A DNA stretch of 64,000 nt. Origin: Butyrivibrio sp. Its GTDB lineage: Bacteria > Bacillota > Clostridia > Lachnospirales > Lachnospiraceae. The first letter of the stretch is position 1. Each line of letters starts with the position of its first letter. The position numbers were made by a program, and so were the translations under genes. Where the stretch lies: positions 1 through 64,000 of the forward strand of contig SVFY01000009.1 in NCBI GenBank assembly GCA_015056625.1, given 5' to 3'. The notes under the pieces were generated by a model. It had not been told where the DNA came from. It made no database searches and worked only from the letters and a program-made list of their open reading frames with translations. Positions 45,902 to 55,275 of this stretch are shown piece by piece.

Positions 45902-46783
45902 ATGACCAAGAACCAGAAAATCTCACTAGTAGCAGCTTGTATCTTTTATGTTCTGACAATTGTAGGATTTTTCTTCTTCAGTCTTACGCTGATAGTCCTG
46001 TTGTTTTTAGGCTTTTCATTGTCAATTGCATATTTTTCAATGCAGTGCTATCAAAGACATAACGACTACACGGGAGCTGAGCATTTGCAGCAGGAAATAG
46101 GGATGCTTACAGCAGAAAAAGAACAGCTCTCAAAAGACTATGAGACTCTTGTTTCAGAAAAGGACAAGGCCATTGAAGAGAGCAGCCAGAGAGCTGATGA
46201 GCTTGAAAAAGAGCTTGAAGTTGTCAAGGCTGATTTTGAGAAGTACAAAGAGGAAAACAAGGAAAACAGCGATAAAAATGCTGCCTCTGTTAAAAATGAA
46301 TTTGAAAGCCTTCTTCCTCCTGAGGAGGACGATGATGCAGCCAACGTCGACATCATCGAGATTGCAAGAAGGGCTATAAAAGAGCTTGAGGAAGCTGCCC
46401 ACAAGGCAGGTCTTAGGGTCAATATATCAAGTGCCTCTGACAAGCTGATGGTACATGCATCGGCCAAGAGGCTTCTTATCATGTTTAGGAATATTATAGA
46501 TAACTCCATCAAGTACATGCAGAAAGAGGGTACGCTTGTCATCACAATTTCTGCCATTGAGGATGATATCTTTATTGTTCTTAAGGATACTGGTAAGGGT
46601 CTTCCTGAGAATGAGACCAAGCATATCTTTGAGCTTAATTACCAGGGATCCAACAGGATCAGTGGAAACGGACTTGGACTTACTCAGGCCAAGGCCATTG
46701 TAGAACACTACGGCGGAACAATTTATGCCCGCAGCCCACAGGGCAACGGAATGGGTATCTATATCCAGTTGCCAACCACTTGA
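45902..46783 (+). CDS. Membrane-anchored HATPase (histidine-kinase-like ATPase)
   Basis: 293 residues. Two TM helices (about 7-27 and 29-47), a coiled coil (about 58-125), an acidic linker and a C-terminal GHKL ATPase (about 185-293): N-box RNIIDNSIKYM, G1 DTGKGLPENE, G2 GNGLGLTQAKA. A standard HisKA dimerisation helix with phospho-accepting His is not seen, so it may be a Ser kinase of the SpoIIAB/RsbW function with a histidine-kinase-type fold, or a pseudo-kinase. It lies 38 nt after the ABC gene. With the STAS and PP2C proteins it would complete a partner-switching set. Confidence 0.82.
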   Translation: MTKNQKISLVAACIFYVLTIVGFFFFSLTLIVLLFLGFSLSIAYFSMQCYQRHNDYTGAEHLQQEIGMLTAEKEQLSKDYETLVSEKDKAIEESSQRADELEKELEVVKADFEKYKEENKENSDKNAASVKNEFESLLPPEEDDDAANVDIIEIARRAIKELEEAAHKAGLRVNISSASDKLMVHASAKRLLIMFRNIIDNSIKYMQKEGTLVITISAIEDDIFIVLKDTGKGLPENETKHIFELNYQGSNRISGNGLGLTQAKAIVEHYGGTIYARSPQGNGMGIYIQLPTT

Positions 46784-46789
46784 TCAAGG

Positions 46790-46999
46790 GTGATGGTGGG
46801 CAAAAGTCCGGTTTGGCGGGCCAGTGGCATAAGTTGCCATTTTTGCTCTGTTAAACCGAACACTCCGTTAAGCCCAGAGCAGCAATCTCTGTGCGCAAGG
46901 GCGCTTGAGATTACTTGGTCTTAACTTCGTGGTTTAAAATCACAAAAATGTCAACTTATGCCACTGGTCCGCCAAACCGGACTTTTGCCCTACCATCAC
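46790..46999. repeat. 210-bp near-palindromic element (MITE-like or structured RNA)
   Basis: Left arm from gtgatggt (46790) and right arm to accatcac (46999) are nearly exact reverse complements for about 55 bp (shared core gcaaaagtccggtttggcg), with one 1-nt indel and a few mismatches. The middle about 100 nt can continue pairing (taaacc/ggttta, gttaag/cttaac, aatctc/gagatt, gcgc/gcgc), so the whole could be one long hairpin. No ORF and no obvious target duplication. It fills most of the 252-nt gap between the HATPase and SH3 genes. Confidence 0.85.
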
Positions 47000-47035
47000 A
47001 TACTTATACATCTACTTTCTATTAAGGGGGAAAGA

Positions 47036-47743
47036 ATGAGAGATAACCAGAGGATATTTATATTCTTGATGACGTTTTTTACGGTTGTTGCGTTAGGTTC
47101 TTTATTGTTTTTGTCACAGACAGGTTCCGCATTCAATAGGACCAACAAGTCTCTTGGGGCTGAAACTGCAGTTCTGACGCAGACAATTATTAATGAGCCC
47201 GAGGAGGTTGAGGCGCAACCGGAGGAGTCAGTTGAGGAGACTGCACCAGAGGCACCTGTAGTAGAGGATACAATGGCTTCTATTGCAGAGGCATCAGTGG
47301 AGCCAGAGCCGGAACCTGAACCTGAACCAGAGCCCGAGCCGGAACCAGAACCACAGATAAGGTATTTTTCTTATAAAGTTGACACCTCGGTTACTATCCT
47401 GAGACTAAGGGAAGAACCATCAGAACTTTCGGAGGTTATTGCCAAACTTGCCAAGGGCAGCACAGGATATGTGCTCCAGCCTGGCAATCAGTGGTGCAAG
47501 GTTATTTCAGCAAAGGGAAATTCCGGTTACTGTTCAACTGATTATCTCATCCTTACCGAGATGACTGAGGAAGAGTTTCCAGAGGAGTACAGGGGAGAGG
47601 TTGAAGTATCAGAAGATTCCCTTTCAGCACCTTTTGAGAGCCATATAGCTAACAGAGAAACATTTGGAACAGGTGAAGCTTCTGAAGGGGCAGGAACTGA
47701 GACTGACCCGTCACAGAGCAGCACAGAGCCTGATAATGGCTAA
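47036..47743 (+). CDS. Membrane-anchored bacterial SH3-domain protein
   Basis: 235 residues from the ATG at 47036, which has a strong aaggggg site; the frame is open to 46958 but that lies in the palindrome. One TM/signal anchor (5-28), a Glu/Pro-rich spacer with about nine Glu-Pro repeats (residues about 89-106), then a SH3b domain (about 110-180: TSVTILRLREEPSELSEVI ... GSTGYVLQ, WCKVISAKGNSGYC). The Ser/Glu-rich tail is disordered. SH3b domains bind peptidoglycan, so it probably sits at the wall. Next gene 15 nt later. Confidence 0.8.
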   Translation: MRDNQRIFIFLMTFFTVVALGSLLFLSQTGSAFNRTNKSLGAETAVLTQTIINEPEEVEAQPEESVEETAPEAPVVEDTMASIAEASVEPEPEPEPEPEPEPEPEPQIRYFSYKVDTSVTILRLREEPSELSEVIAKLAKGSTGYVLQPGNQWCKVISAKGNSGYCSTDYLILTEMTEEEFPEEYRGEVEVSEDSLSAPFESHIANRETFGTGEASEGAGTETDPSQSSTEPDNG

Positions 47744-47758
47744 GCAGAGGTAAGTGAT

Positions 47759-48004
47759 ATGCGCAAATTTGTTGATGAAATGATGGCCGGAGAGCGGGAA
47801 AAAGAAAAAAGCAGAAAAGCAAAGATCCGGAATGAAGAGAAGGATATCGACAGCGAAGAGGGCGAAGAGACCTATATGTACGATATCCGCAAACCCATGG
47901 CATTCATCAATGAAGGTGAGCATGGAGTATTTGATATAACTAAACAGACTGGCCTTAATACTGCAAAAAGCGTATTTGATAAAGGGGCAGTTTTTAAAAC
48001 CTGA
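47759..48004 (+). CDS. Small charged protein, unknown
   Basis: 81 residues, very hydrophilic: the first 40 are a Glu/Lys/Arg-rich helix, the rest is short strands with DIRKPMAFINEGEHGVFDI. No TM helix or family recognised. The start is preceded by gaggtaagtgat. It lies between the SH3 protein and the second AAA+ ATPase (38 nt) and may be an adaptor of that ATPase; this is a guess from place. Confidence 0.6.
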   Translation: MRKFVDEMMAGEREKEKSRKAKIRNEEKDIDSEEGEETYMYDIRKPMAFINEGEHGVFDITKQTGLNTAKSVFDKGAVFKT

Positions 48005-48042
48005 TAGATTTATTCATATCGACAACATGAGGGGCGTAAGAT

Positions 48043-50481
48043 ATGGGAAGTTATGAGCAGGATAGAAACGGCAAGCCGTTTAGGGACTATACCGAGTACA
48101 TGCAGTACATGTTTGACTGCGTAAACGGTTGTCTCGACACATATATTTCCAAAATGAAGGTCACTTTTGCCAACGGCGAGGGTGGTTATAAGAACGTGCT
48201 TTATCCTGATATTGAGCTGGCTGGAGACGCCTGTAAAAACAGACTCCAGGCATCCTACAAGGAGAGATTCGGAGGCGGAGAGTCTTCAGAACCGTCTAAA
48301 GCTGATGGCGGCAGTGACGACGATATTTCAGATGAAGATGCACAGGATGCTGAAGATCTCTTTGGAGGTCTCTTTGGATCTGATGATGACAGTGATTCTG
48401 ACAGCGACGGTGATGACAACATCGATGATGATCTGATGCGCCTGCTTGGCAATTTCGCATCTGAAAATCCCGTAGATGAAGAGGAAGAGTCAGAAACTGA
48501 AGTTTGGGACGAGATTGACAAGGATACCAAGATCCCGGTCCTTGAGAGACTTCGCATAATAGATGAGAGAGCAGAGCTTACACTGGCTGAGGGTATTGAG
48601 CTTCCGTTTTATGAGCTGTGTAAGCGTCTTAAGTTTGAGCAGTTTACCAAGTTCTGTTTTGCCTGCGGAATTCTTTCTTCAACCCAGACTGATTACGCCG
48701 GCGTTTTCCATATCATCAACGAAAACAGTATGCTTTCTGCGCCTACAATCGAGTCTGCAGCCAAGGTCTTCTATGGCTCAGAGTTTTCCATAACTGGCGC
48801 ATATGGTGACATGAGTGCCTGCCTTGAGCAGCTCCTTCCGGTGCTTCCTCTGCAGGTACAGGGCAGTATGCCTTTTTCAACAGTTGTTTCCCCAGACAAG
48901 AGAATAATCGACTTCCTGTTCGGCAGAAATCCTCTTCTTCTTGATGAGAATTACGACCGATTTATCAGCATGCTCACAGATGATAAAGAGCTTGATCCTG
49001 TTATGGCCAACGAGGGAAGACTTGAGGCTATGAAGACTTCCTATGGCGATGGCGTAAGGATCTTTTATTACTACGGTGATGACGGTAGCGGAAGAAAGTT
49101 CTTCGTTAAGCACTTCTGCAAAGAAAAGGGTCTTAAGGCCATCGCCATCAACTGTAAAAAGCTGTTTAACTATGACTATCAGTTCGTAGACAGGGCCCTT
49201 TGGTCTGTTACAAGAGAGTGTATCCTTGCAAAGGCCTGCTGCTGTCTTACAGAGCTCACCTATAGAGACGAGGAAAAAGAGAAGTTCTTCGGATATATGG
49301 ATCTTGCTTTTAGTAAGCTCACTGAAAAAGACATCCTGGTATTTGCCATGAGTAAGCTCTACATCGACTTTAGAGAAGTAACCAAGATGGCATTTACAGA
49401 TCTTGAGCTTCCAACACCAACTACAACGGAGAGGCTTACCTGTTGGCAGTACTTTGCAAAGGGTTATGACCTTGCAGAGGATGTGGATCTTCTTGAGATG
49501 TCCACCAAGTTCCTGTTCACAGCAGGTAAGGTTCACGACGCCCTGGTCAAGGCGAAAGCTCTTTCCAACATGGACAAGGAAGACAAGATATCAAGAGGCA
49601 ACCTCTTTAAGGGGTGCTATGCGCAGATGTCCTCTGAGCTGTCTCAGAAGGCAACCAGAGTTGAGGCTAAGTTCGGATTTGAAGATATCGTCATGAACGA
49701 GAGCCAGAGAGAGACCATCTCTCACGCCATCGAGCAGATGACATACAGAAAACAGGTTTACGAGAACTGGGATTACACCAAGAAGTATCCATACGGCCGT
49801 GGACTTACGGTTCTTTTGTTCGGTGCTCCTGGTACTGGTAAATCCATGATGGCTCAGGTTATTGCCCATGAGCTTAACCTTGAGCTTTACAGAGTAGATA
49901 TTTCCAAGGTTGTAGATAAGTACGTCGGTGAGACAGAAAAATCCCTGTCCATGATCTTCAGAGAAGCCAAGAAGTGTAACGTCGTACTGTTCTTCGATGA
50001 GTGTGATACCATCTTCGCTAAGCGTTCTGATGACGGTGGTTCAAACCAGGCTTCAGCCAACAACAAGACAGCCCTCCTTCTTCAGGAAATGGAAGCTTAC
50101 GACGGTGTCTGCGTTCTGGCTACAAACTACAAGCACAACATCGACCCTGCGTTCTTTAGACGTATGAAATATATCGTTGAGTTCCAGTTCCCGGATGTGG
50201 ATACAAGAGAAATGCTGTGGCGTACCACTATTCCAAAGAGCACACCACTTGCCGACGACGTGGATATCAGATTCCTTGCTGAGAAGTTCGAGTTCGTTGG
50301 TGGTAACATCAAGAACTGTATCCTCAACGCAGCCTTCCTTGCAGCAGCTGATCCTGATGCAAATGGTGAGGTTCACATGAGACATTACCTAAACGCTATC
50401 AAGTACGAGTTCGTTAAGGTTGGTAAGGTCTTCACCAAGTCAGACTTTGAGCCATACGCTGAGGACGTTGGACTTGCGTGA
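48043..50481 (+). CDS. AAA+ ATPase, second copy
   Basis: 812 residues. The C-terminal AAA+ domain has Walker A GAPGTGKS (594-601), Walker B VVLFFDECD with D652/E653, sensor VLATNY and FFRRMKY. The N-terminus (about 80-160) has a strongly acidic disordered stretch (DDDSDSDSDGDDNIDDD) absent from the first copy. The middle (200-560) is helical. Overall layout and the AAA+ core resemble the first copy at 9664 (KYVGETEKSL vs KYIGETEKNI), so they are paralogues with different partner regions. Ribosome site gaggggcg. Confidence 0.88.
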   Translation: MGSYEQDRNGKPFRDYTEYMQYMFDCVNGCLDTYISKMKVTFANGEGGYKNVLYPDIELAGDACKNRLQASYKERFGGGESSEPSKADGGSDDDISDEDAQDAEDLFGGLFGSDDDSDSDSDGDDNIDDDLMRLLGNFASENPVDEEEESETEVWDEIDKDTKIPVLERLRIIDERAELTLAEGIELPFYELCKRLKFEQFTKFCFACGILSSTQTDYAGVFHIINENSMLSAPTIESAAKVFYGSEFSITGAYGDMSACLEQLLPVLPLQVQGSMPFSTVVSPDKRIIDFLFGRNPLLLDENYDRFISMLTDDKELDPVMANEGRLEAMKTSYGDGVRIFYYYGDDGSGRKFFVKHFCKEKGLKAIAINCKKLFNYDYQFVDRALWSVTRECILAKACCCLTELTYRDEEKEKFFGYMDLAFSKLTEKDILVFAMSKLYIDFREVTKMAFTDLELPTPTTTERLTCWQYFAKGYDLAEDVDLLEMSTKFLFTAGKVHDALVKAKALSNMDKEDKISRGNLFKGCYAQMSSELSQKATRVEAKFGFEDIVMNESQRETISHAIEQMTYRKQVYENWDYTKKYPYGRGLTVLLFGAPGTGKSMMAQVIAHELNLELYRVDISKVVDKYVGETEKSLSMIFREAKKCNVVLFFDECDTIFAKRSDDGGSNQASANNKTALLLQEMEAYDGVCVLATNYKHNIDPAFFRRMKYIVEFQFPDVDTREMLWRTTIPKSTPLADDVDIRFLAEKFEFVGGNIKNCILNAAFLAAADPDANGEVHMRHYLNAIKYEFVKVGKVFTKSDFEPYAEDVGLA

Positions 50482-50539
50482 TGAGAAATTGGCAGGCAAA
50501 ATTCATTCGCCAGATATATCCGCTTATTCGTATAAAGGT

Positions 50540-50638
50540 ATGAAAGGCGAAAATGTTTTTGTGAAGATTGCTGATTGGCATCAGGAAGTAATTTGCCGAT
50601 ATACATATGAGAGCATTTATGCTTTTGAAATAAAATAG
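50540..50638 (+). pseudogene. Possible small gene or gene remnant (32 aa)
   Basis: Between the AAA+ stop and the surface protein there are 195 nt. A frame ending at 50638 reads MKGENVFVKIADWHQEVICR and continues to AFEIK. It looks protein-like, and the same frame is open upstream into the AAA+ gene, but no good ribosome site is seen at 50540. It may be the 3' end of a lost gene. Low certainty. Confidence 0.3.
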
Positions 50639-50676
50639 CGATACTGTTTTTTAGGAAAGCTATGAGGGGAAATATT

Positions 50677-53600
50677 ATGAAATTGAGAAAACAGTTTAGT
50701 AATCTAAAGAAAGGCGCAAAGAAGGTATTCGTAGGAATGCTTGTTTTGTGCCTTATTTCTACTGCGACGGGCATTGGTTCCATATTTGCTTATGCGGAAG
50801 AGCATGAAGAACATGTATTTGATTATGATCACGCCGAAAGTAATGGAGATGGTACACACAACTTGATTTACAAGTGTACGTTTGAGGATTGTGATGTAAC
50901 CGAAGATAGAGGCAGAGAAACATGTGATGATACAGATGGTGATGGAATCTGCAATAAATGCCATGAAGCCATTCAGACTCAACAACCGTCTTGTGAGCAT
51001 ATTCCTGGTGATTGGGTACAGGATACCGACGATGCCAGCAAAGAAATAAGAACCTGCACCGTTTGTGGAGATGTTGTTGATCAAAGAGATGCAGAAACTA
51101 TTACTCATACGCATTCTTTTGAAGAGTGGCAGCCAGATCCAAATAATTCCGAACAGCACATTCACTATTGCCAAGTTGAGAACTGTGATGTATTTGAGAC
51201 AGCACAACACAATCTGGTTGACGTAAATCCCGCTGTACCTACTAATCCCTATAATGGAAATCATGTGATACAGAGATGTAGTGACTGTGGTTATGAAGTA
51301 ACAGAGCCGTGTTCATATGATGAAAATGGAATCTGTTCAGTATGTAAGGCTAGCGAAGCTGAAAAGACCAGTACTCCAGCTAACAGTACTCCAGCAAATA
51401 ATGCGATTAGGTTCAGTGCAAAAAATCTGTTTGCCAATTCAATACCAGGACTTACTACTAGCGGAGAAGGTCCTGTTGGTTATCTTGCATTTTTTAGTGA
51501 ATATCCAGCTCCAGAGACCGGGCTGGTTTATAACGGAAACTCTCAGAATCTGTTTTCCTCCGTTGGAACACATAAAGACCTTGCAGAAATGGCTGATTAT
51601 GGGGTGACTTCTGCCTCATCGTCTGGTATTTCCATATCATCTGGAACTGGAATAACCGCTACACAAGCAGGGAAATATACCGCAACAGAGGATATTACAT
51701 ATCATATTGATAATGGTGCAACTGCTTATCATGCTATTGGTTCATTTACAATAACCATAGATGAGGCATCTTTTGAAAACGATGTAACTGTTATTCCTGA
51801 TTCATCAAGCTATGTTGAAACTCCAGTATCGACAGCGCCATATGTCAGATTAAAAATTGGCGATACATATTTAAACTATGGAACTGATTTTGTACAAGGT
51901 AGTTCATCAGGTTCATTTGCTCAGTATCCAGTGGTTGGTGATACAGCTACTATCGTTCTAAAGTCGAATAACTCTAATTTTGATAATTCACTTATCACCA
52001 AAACTCTTTTAGTAGAGGATGTTTATCCTACCTTCAATGGCAGCACAGCACTAAAAGATGTATATCATGATGAGGTAACAGTACTACCACCTGCAGGTTA
52101 TTCAATTGCTCCAGAATCAGGAAGTGCTCCTGGAACATTTGCTGATAAGATTGTATATAATACTGCTAGCCCTCAGACCAACCCAACACTTTATTTTAAG
52201 TCTTCTGAGACAAACAAGATAATCAAAAAGGACTTTCCTGTAAAAATTGATAATTCGTTATATACAATAGATGAGCTTTTGATCGCAAATCCTCAATTTT
52301 ATCCAACCGTAGACTATACTGGCAGTGCAGTTTCGCTAATGTCATCTGCGCCTACACTTAATGAGGCTTTTATTGCCGAGAAGAATTTATCAGTTTCATG
52401 GGGATTTATGGATGAAAGTAACCATGTTGTTTCTACGAAGTCATCTCCAACTGCTACTGAAATCGGTCCTCACAGCTACTATTTCTTCCTTCATTATGTG
52501 ACTGAGGAAGGTGTTGAACGTGATGCTAAAATAACAACTCCATTTAAGACAGTAATTGTAAAGGATATTGGACACTCGGATATCACATATACTGCACCAG
52601 TCAATACACCAGATTATCAGTCGCTTAATTCTTCTACAAATATTAAAGATTTCTATAACGTCGTAGATACTAAACCGACGCAGCAACAGCTTCAGAATAA
52701 CGTAGATTATTCAGTATCTGTTTCGAACGAAGCATCATACTATGAGACTGGAACAGATATAACGCTTACTTACACCGGAATAAATAACGAAGCTGATAGG
52801 GCATATTACAAAGGAACTACCACTAAAACTGTTCCTGTAAGCACTGTTAATGTACTGCTAAATGGGGCTGCACAGGCGAGCAGTTATGATGACCGTGTTA
52901 TATTCACAGCCGTCGGTTATACAATAAGTGATTCTGCTGATGGAACATTTAATACAGAGTACACATTTTCTGATCCATGTACTGATTACACGTTACCGCT
53001 GTTTTTCAAGAAAGATGGCACTTCTAGAATAGTAAAGCAGACTATTACAGGTCTGAATATTGGCCCTGCCGCAGCTGTCAAGGTCCTTTACGATGGAGTA
53101 GAGGAGCTAAAGCCTATGTATTATGACTCTGTCAGAATTTCTGCGGAAGGCTATACTGTTTCAAGAACCAGAACAGGCAGCTATAGCGAAAACTATCAGC
53201 TTAATTATGACAGTACAAAGAAAATGGATCCGGTTGCAGATTTTGATTTGTACTTTAAGAATAAAGAAACCGGTTTGGTCTCTACTAAGACTATATCTGG
53301 AATCAATCTTTTTGAGTCACCAACAATTGAAATTCTTTATAACGGAGAGGAATTAAAGGATTGGTATTCTGATAGTGTTAATATTACGGCAGATGGCTAC
53401 AAAATCTCGGATTCAGAAAGTGCTCCAGCAAGTAAATATACGGCAAAATATGTGATGTCTGGTAGTGGCACAGTTACCAAAAAATTATACTTTATACCTA
53501 AAAATGCTTCTACAGTGGTACCTGCTGATCAGAAAGTTTTCACCATCGCAGTATCCATCGACAAAACCGCACCGACAGGTGTTATAAACCTTGCAAGTTA

Positions 53601-55275
53601 CAGCAGCGACTCATTCACCACAAAGGACGTTGTTAAGGCCTATACTAATGGATCACAGAAGGCAACTATTTCTGCATCAGATGCTCTGTCAGGAATTGAT
53701 TACATTCACTACTATGTATCAGACACTTTCTATGCATCACCGTCTGATGTGAAGGCTGCTATTTCAGAAAAGAGCGGAGCATGGAGAACTTACTCTTCAT
53801 CCTCACAGCCGGCACTTGTAAAAGATAAGAACAATTACATTTACGCAAAGCTTGTAGATAAGGCGGGCAATGAGACCATCATCTCCCTTGGCAATATCCT
53901 TTACGACACCGTAGCACCCAAGATGACTACAGCCAAGGTTACACCATCAACTACCGACACTTCCAAGACACTGATAGGCCTTGCAGGAACTGACAAGCTT
54001 AGTGGAATCAACAGATTTAAATATGTCTTCAAAGAAAAGGAAGAGGGCAAGAAGTACGATACTCCAGGTAAGGACTGGATGTTTGATAACGGCGAGTACG
54101 TTAAGACAACTGATGAGAAGGATGGAACAGCTGTTGCAAGTGCGACAATAGATGCTCTCGATTCTGAAAAGACATATCTTTTCTACTTCATAGCTGTTGA
54201 CAGAGCTGGAAATATAAGTGATGTCATGACTCAGGAAGTTAAAGGTGAAGATGTTTCATCCAAGCAAGATAGCGGAGCAGGCGGATCAGGTGCATCAGGC
54301 GGCAGCAGTTCTGGTGCAAATGGACTTACTCCTGCACCTAATGGAATCGCAGGTGGCGGCTCTGGATCAGGTAAACAGGGAGGCGGCTCTGGGTCATCTT
54401 CATCAGGATCATCAAAGTCCTCAAAGGATAAGAAGTCCCAGAGTGCTCTTGGTGACAAGGACAGAGAGATCAACAGAAATCCTTACATTGCTGAAGCAAC
54501 TGGCAATGTAAAGATTGGAATCAATGAGACCAGTGGCTGGAACAAGATTGCCGGCGAAGTTAATAAAGCAGATAAAGGCGCAGTCATTGAAGTTGAGATG
54601 GCAGGTCTTTCAAATGTATCCAATGAGCTCTTCACCTCCATGAACAACAGAGACGTGCAGGTTAAACTCCGCATGGCTGAAGATGTTGAGTGGGAGATCA
54701 AGGGCGAAGAGGTTCCAGATGCCAGAAGTGACATTGACATGGGAGTAAGACTGGGCAGCAGGAATATTCCTGAGCAGATCATTACAGATGTAGCTGGAAC
54801 CAATCCTCATGTGGAGTTTTCTATTAACCATAATGGAGACTTTGGATTTGTTGCGACTATAGCAGTGCCTGTAGGTGAGTCCAACAAGGGCATGTACACA
54901 ACTCTTTACCACTACGACGAGGCAAAGAAAGAACTTGAAGTAGCAGGCGATGGAAGAGTAGATGACAGAGGATATGCTAAGTTCCCTCTTACTCACGCTT
55001 CAGATTACACAGTTGTAATAACTCCGGAGAGGATACTTACAGCAGCAGAAACTGATGCACAGACCAGTACACTTGTGGGAGCAGAAGCAGAAAGTCAGAG
55101 CAGCCAGTATCTTGATGGAGCAAGACTTCGTCTTACAGATCTCTTCAGGATCAAGGGCAGCATGAGGATCTGGTTATTCTTCATAGCTCTCTTAAGCGCA
55201 ACAATATGCATGGTAATTCTGTATCTGCCAGCACTTCAGTCACGTAACCAAAACGACCAAGGAGACTTATTCTGA
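50677..55275 (+). CDS. Very large membrane-anchored surface protein
   Basis: 1532 residues from the ATG at 50677 (aggggaaatatt site; the ATG at 50662 has none). Signal peptide about 1-38. Residues 45-220 have several CxxC pairs in short repeats (CTVCGDVV, CSDCGYEV, CSVCKA) of the kind found in adhesins. About 240-970 are Ig-like repeats, including three related units with VLYDGVEELKPMYYDSVRI-like cores. Then come two Big/Y_Y_Y-like domains (TAPTGVINLASYSS, TVAPKMTTAKVTPS), a Gly/Ser-rich linker (about 1190-1265), a C-terminal beta domain and a TM helix (about 1495-1518). The end resembles the 1153 protein. Lower-GC, Ile-ATT/Lys-AAA style seems commoner before about 53500. It could be a host or particle receptor or an adhesin. 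Confidence 0.8.
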   Translation: MKLRKQFSNLKKGAKKVFVGMLVLCLISTATGIGSIFAYAEEHEEHVFDYDHAESNGDGTHNLIYKCTFEDCDVTEDRGRETCDDTDGDGICNKCHEAIQTQQPSCEHIPGDWVQDTDDASKEIRTCTVCGDVVDQRDAETITHTHSFEEWQPDPNNSEQHIHYCQVENCDVFETAQHNLVDVNPAVPTNPYNGNHVIQRCSDCGYEVTEPCSYDENGICSVCKASEAEKTSTPANSTPANNAIRFSAKNLFANSIPGLTTSGEGPVGYLAFFSEYPAPETGLVYNGNSQNLFSSVGTHKDLAEMADYGVTSASSSGISISSGTGITATQAGKYTATEDITYHIDNGATAYHAIGSFTITIDEASFENDVTVIPDSSSYVETPVSTAPYVRLKIGDTYLNYGTDFVQGSSSGSFAQYPVVGDTATIVLKSNNSNFDNSLITKTLLVEDVYPTFNGSTALKDVYHDEVTVLPPAGYSIAPESGSAPGTFADKIVYNTASPQTNPTLYFKSSETNKIIKKDFPVKIDNSLYTIDELLIANPQFYPTVDYTGSAVSLMSSAPTLNEAFIAEKNLSVSWGFMDESNHVVSTKSSPTATEIGPHSYYFFLHYVTEEGVERDAKITTPFKTVIVKDIGHSDITYTAPVNTPDYQSLNSSTNIKDFYNVVDTKPTQQQLQNNVDYSVSVSNEASYYETGTDITLTYTGINNEADRAYYKGTTTKTVPVSTVNVLLNGAAQASSYDDRVIFTAVGYTISDSADGTFNTEYTFSDPCTDYTLPLFFKKDGTSRIVKQTITGLNIGPAAAVKVLYDGVEELKPMYYDSVRISAEGYTVSRTRTGSYSENYQLNYDSTKKMDPVADFDLYFKNKETGLVSTKTISGINLFESPTIEILYNGEELKDWYSDSVNITADGYKISDSESAPASKYTAKYVMSGSGTVTKKLYFIPKNASTVVPADQKVFTIAVSIDKTAPTGVINLASYSSDSFTTKDVVKAYTNGSQKATISASDALSGIDYIHYYVSDTFYASPSDVKAAISEKSGAWRTYSSSSQPALVKDKNNYIYAKLVDKAGNETIISLGNILYDTVAPKMTTAKVTPSTTDTSKTLIGLAGTDKLSGINRFKYVFKEKEEGKKYDTPGKDWMFDNGEYVKTTDEKDGTAVASATIDALDSEKTYLFYFIAVDRAGNISDVMTQEVKGEDVSSKQDSGAGGSGASGGSSSGANGLTPAPNGIAGGGSGSGKQGGGSGSSSSGSSKSSKDKKSQSALGDKDREINRNPYIAEATGNVKIGINETSGWNKIAGEVNKADKGAVIEVEMAGLSNVSNELFTSMNNRDVQVKLRMAEDVEWEIKGEEVPDARSDIDMGVRLGSRNIPEQIITDVAGTNPHVEFSINHNGDFGFVATIAVPVGESNKGMYTTLYHYDEAKKELEVAGDGRVDDRGYAKFPLTHASDYTVVITPERILTAAETDAQTSTLVGAEAESQSSQYLDGARLRLTDLFRIKGSMRIWLFFIALLSATICMVILYLPALQSRNQNDQGDLF

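Noticed and set aside
46790..46999. Reading the large palindrome as a simple terminator
   Set aside because: Far too long and with no T-run at its end; kept as repeat/RNA candidate instead.
46958..47035. Upstream extension of the SH3 protein
   Set aside because: The extension lies partly within the palindrome and lacks a ribosome site; the ATG at 47036 has aaggggg.
48877..49536. Minus-strand ORF (219 aa) opposite the second AAA+ gene
   Set aside because: Shadow of the strongly supported AAA+ coding frame.
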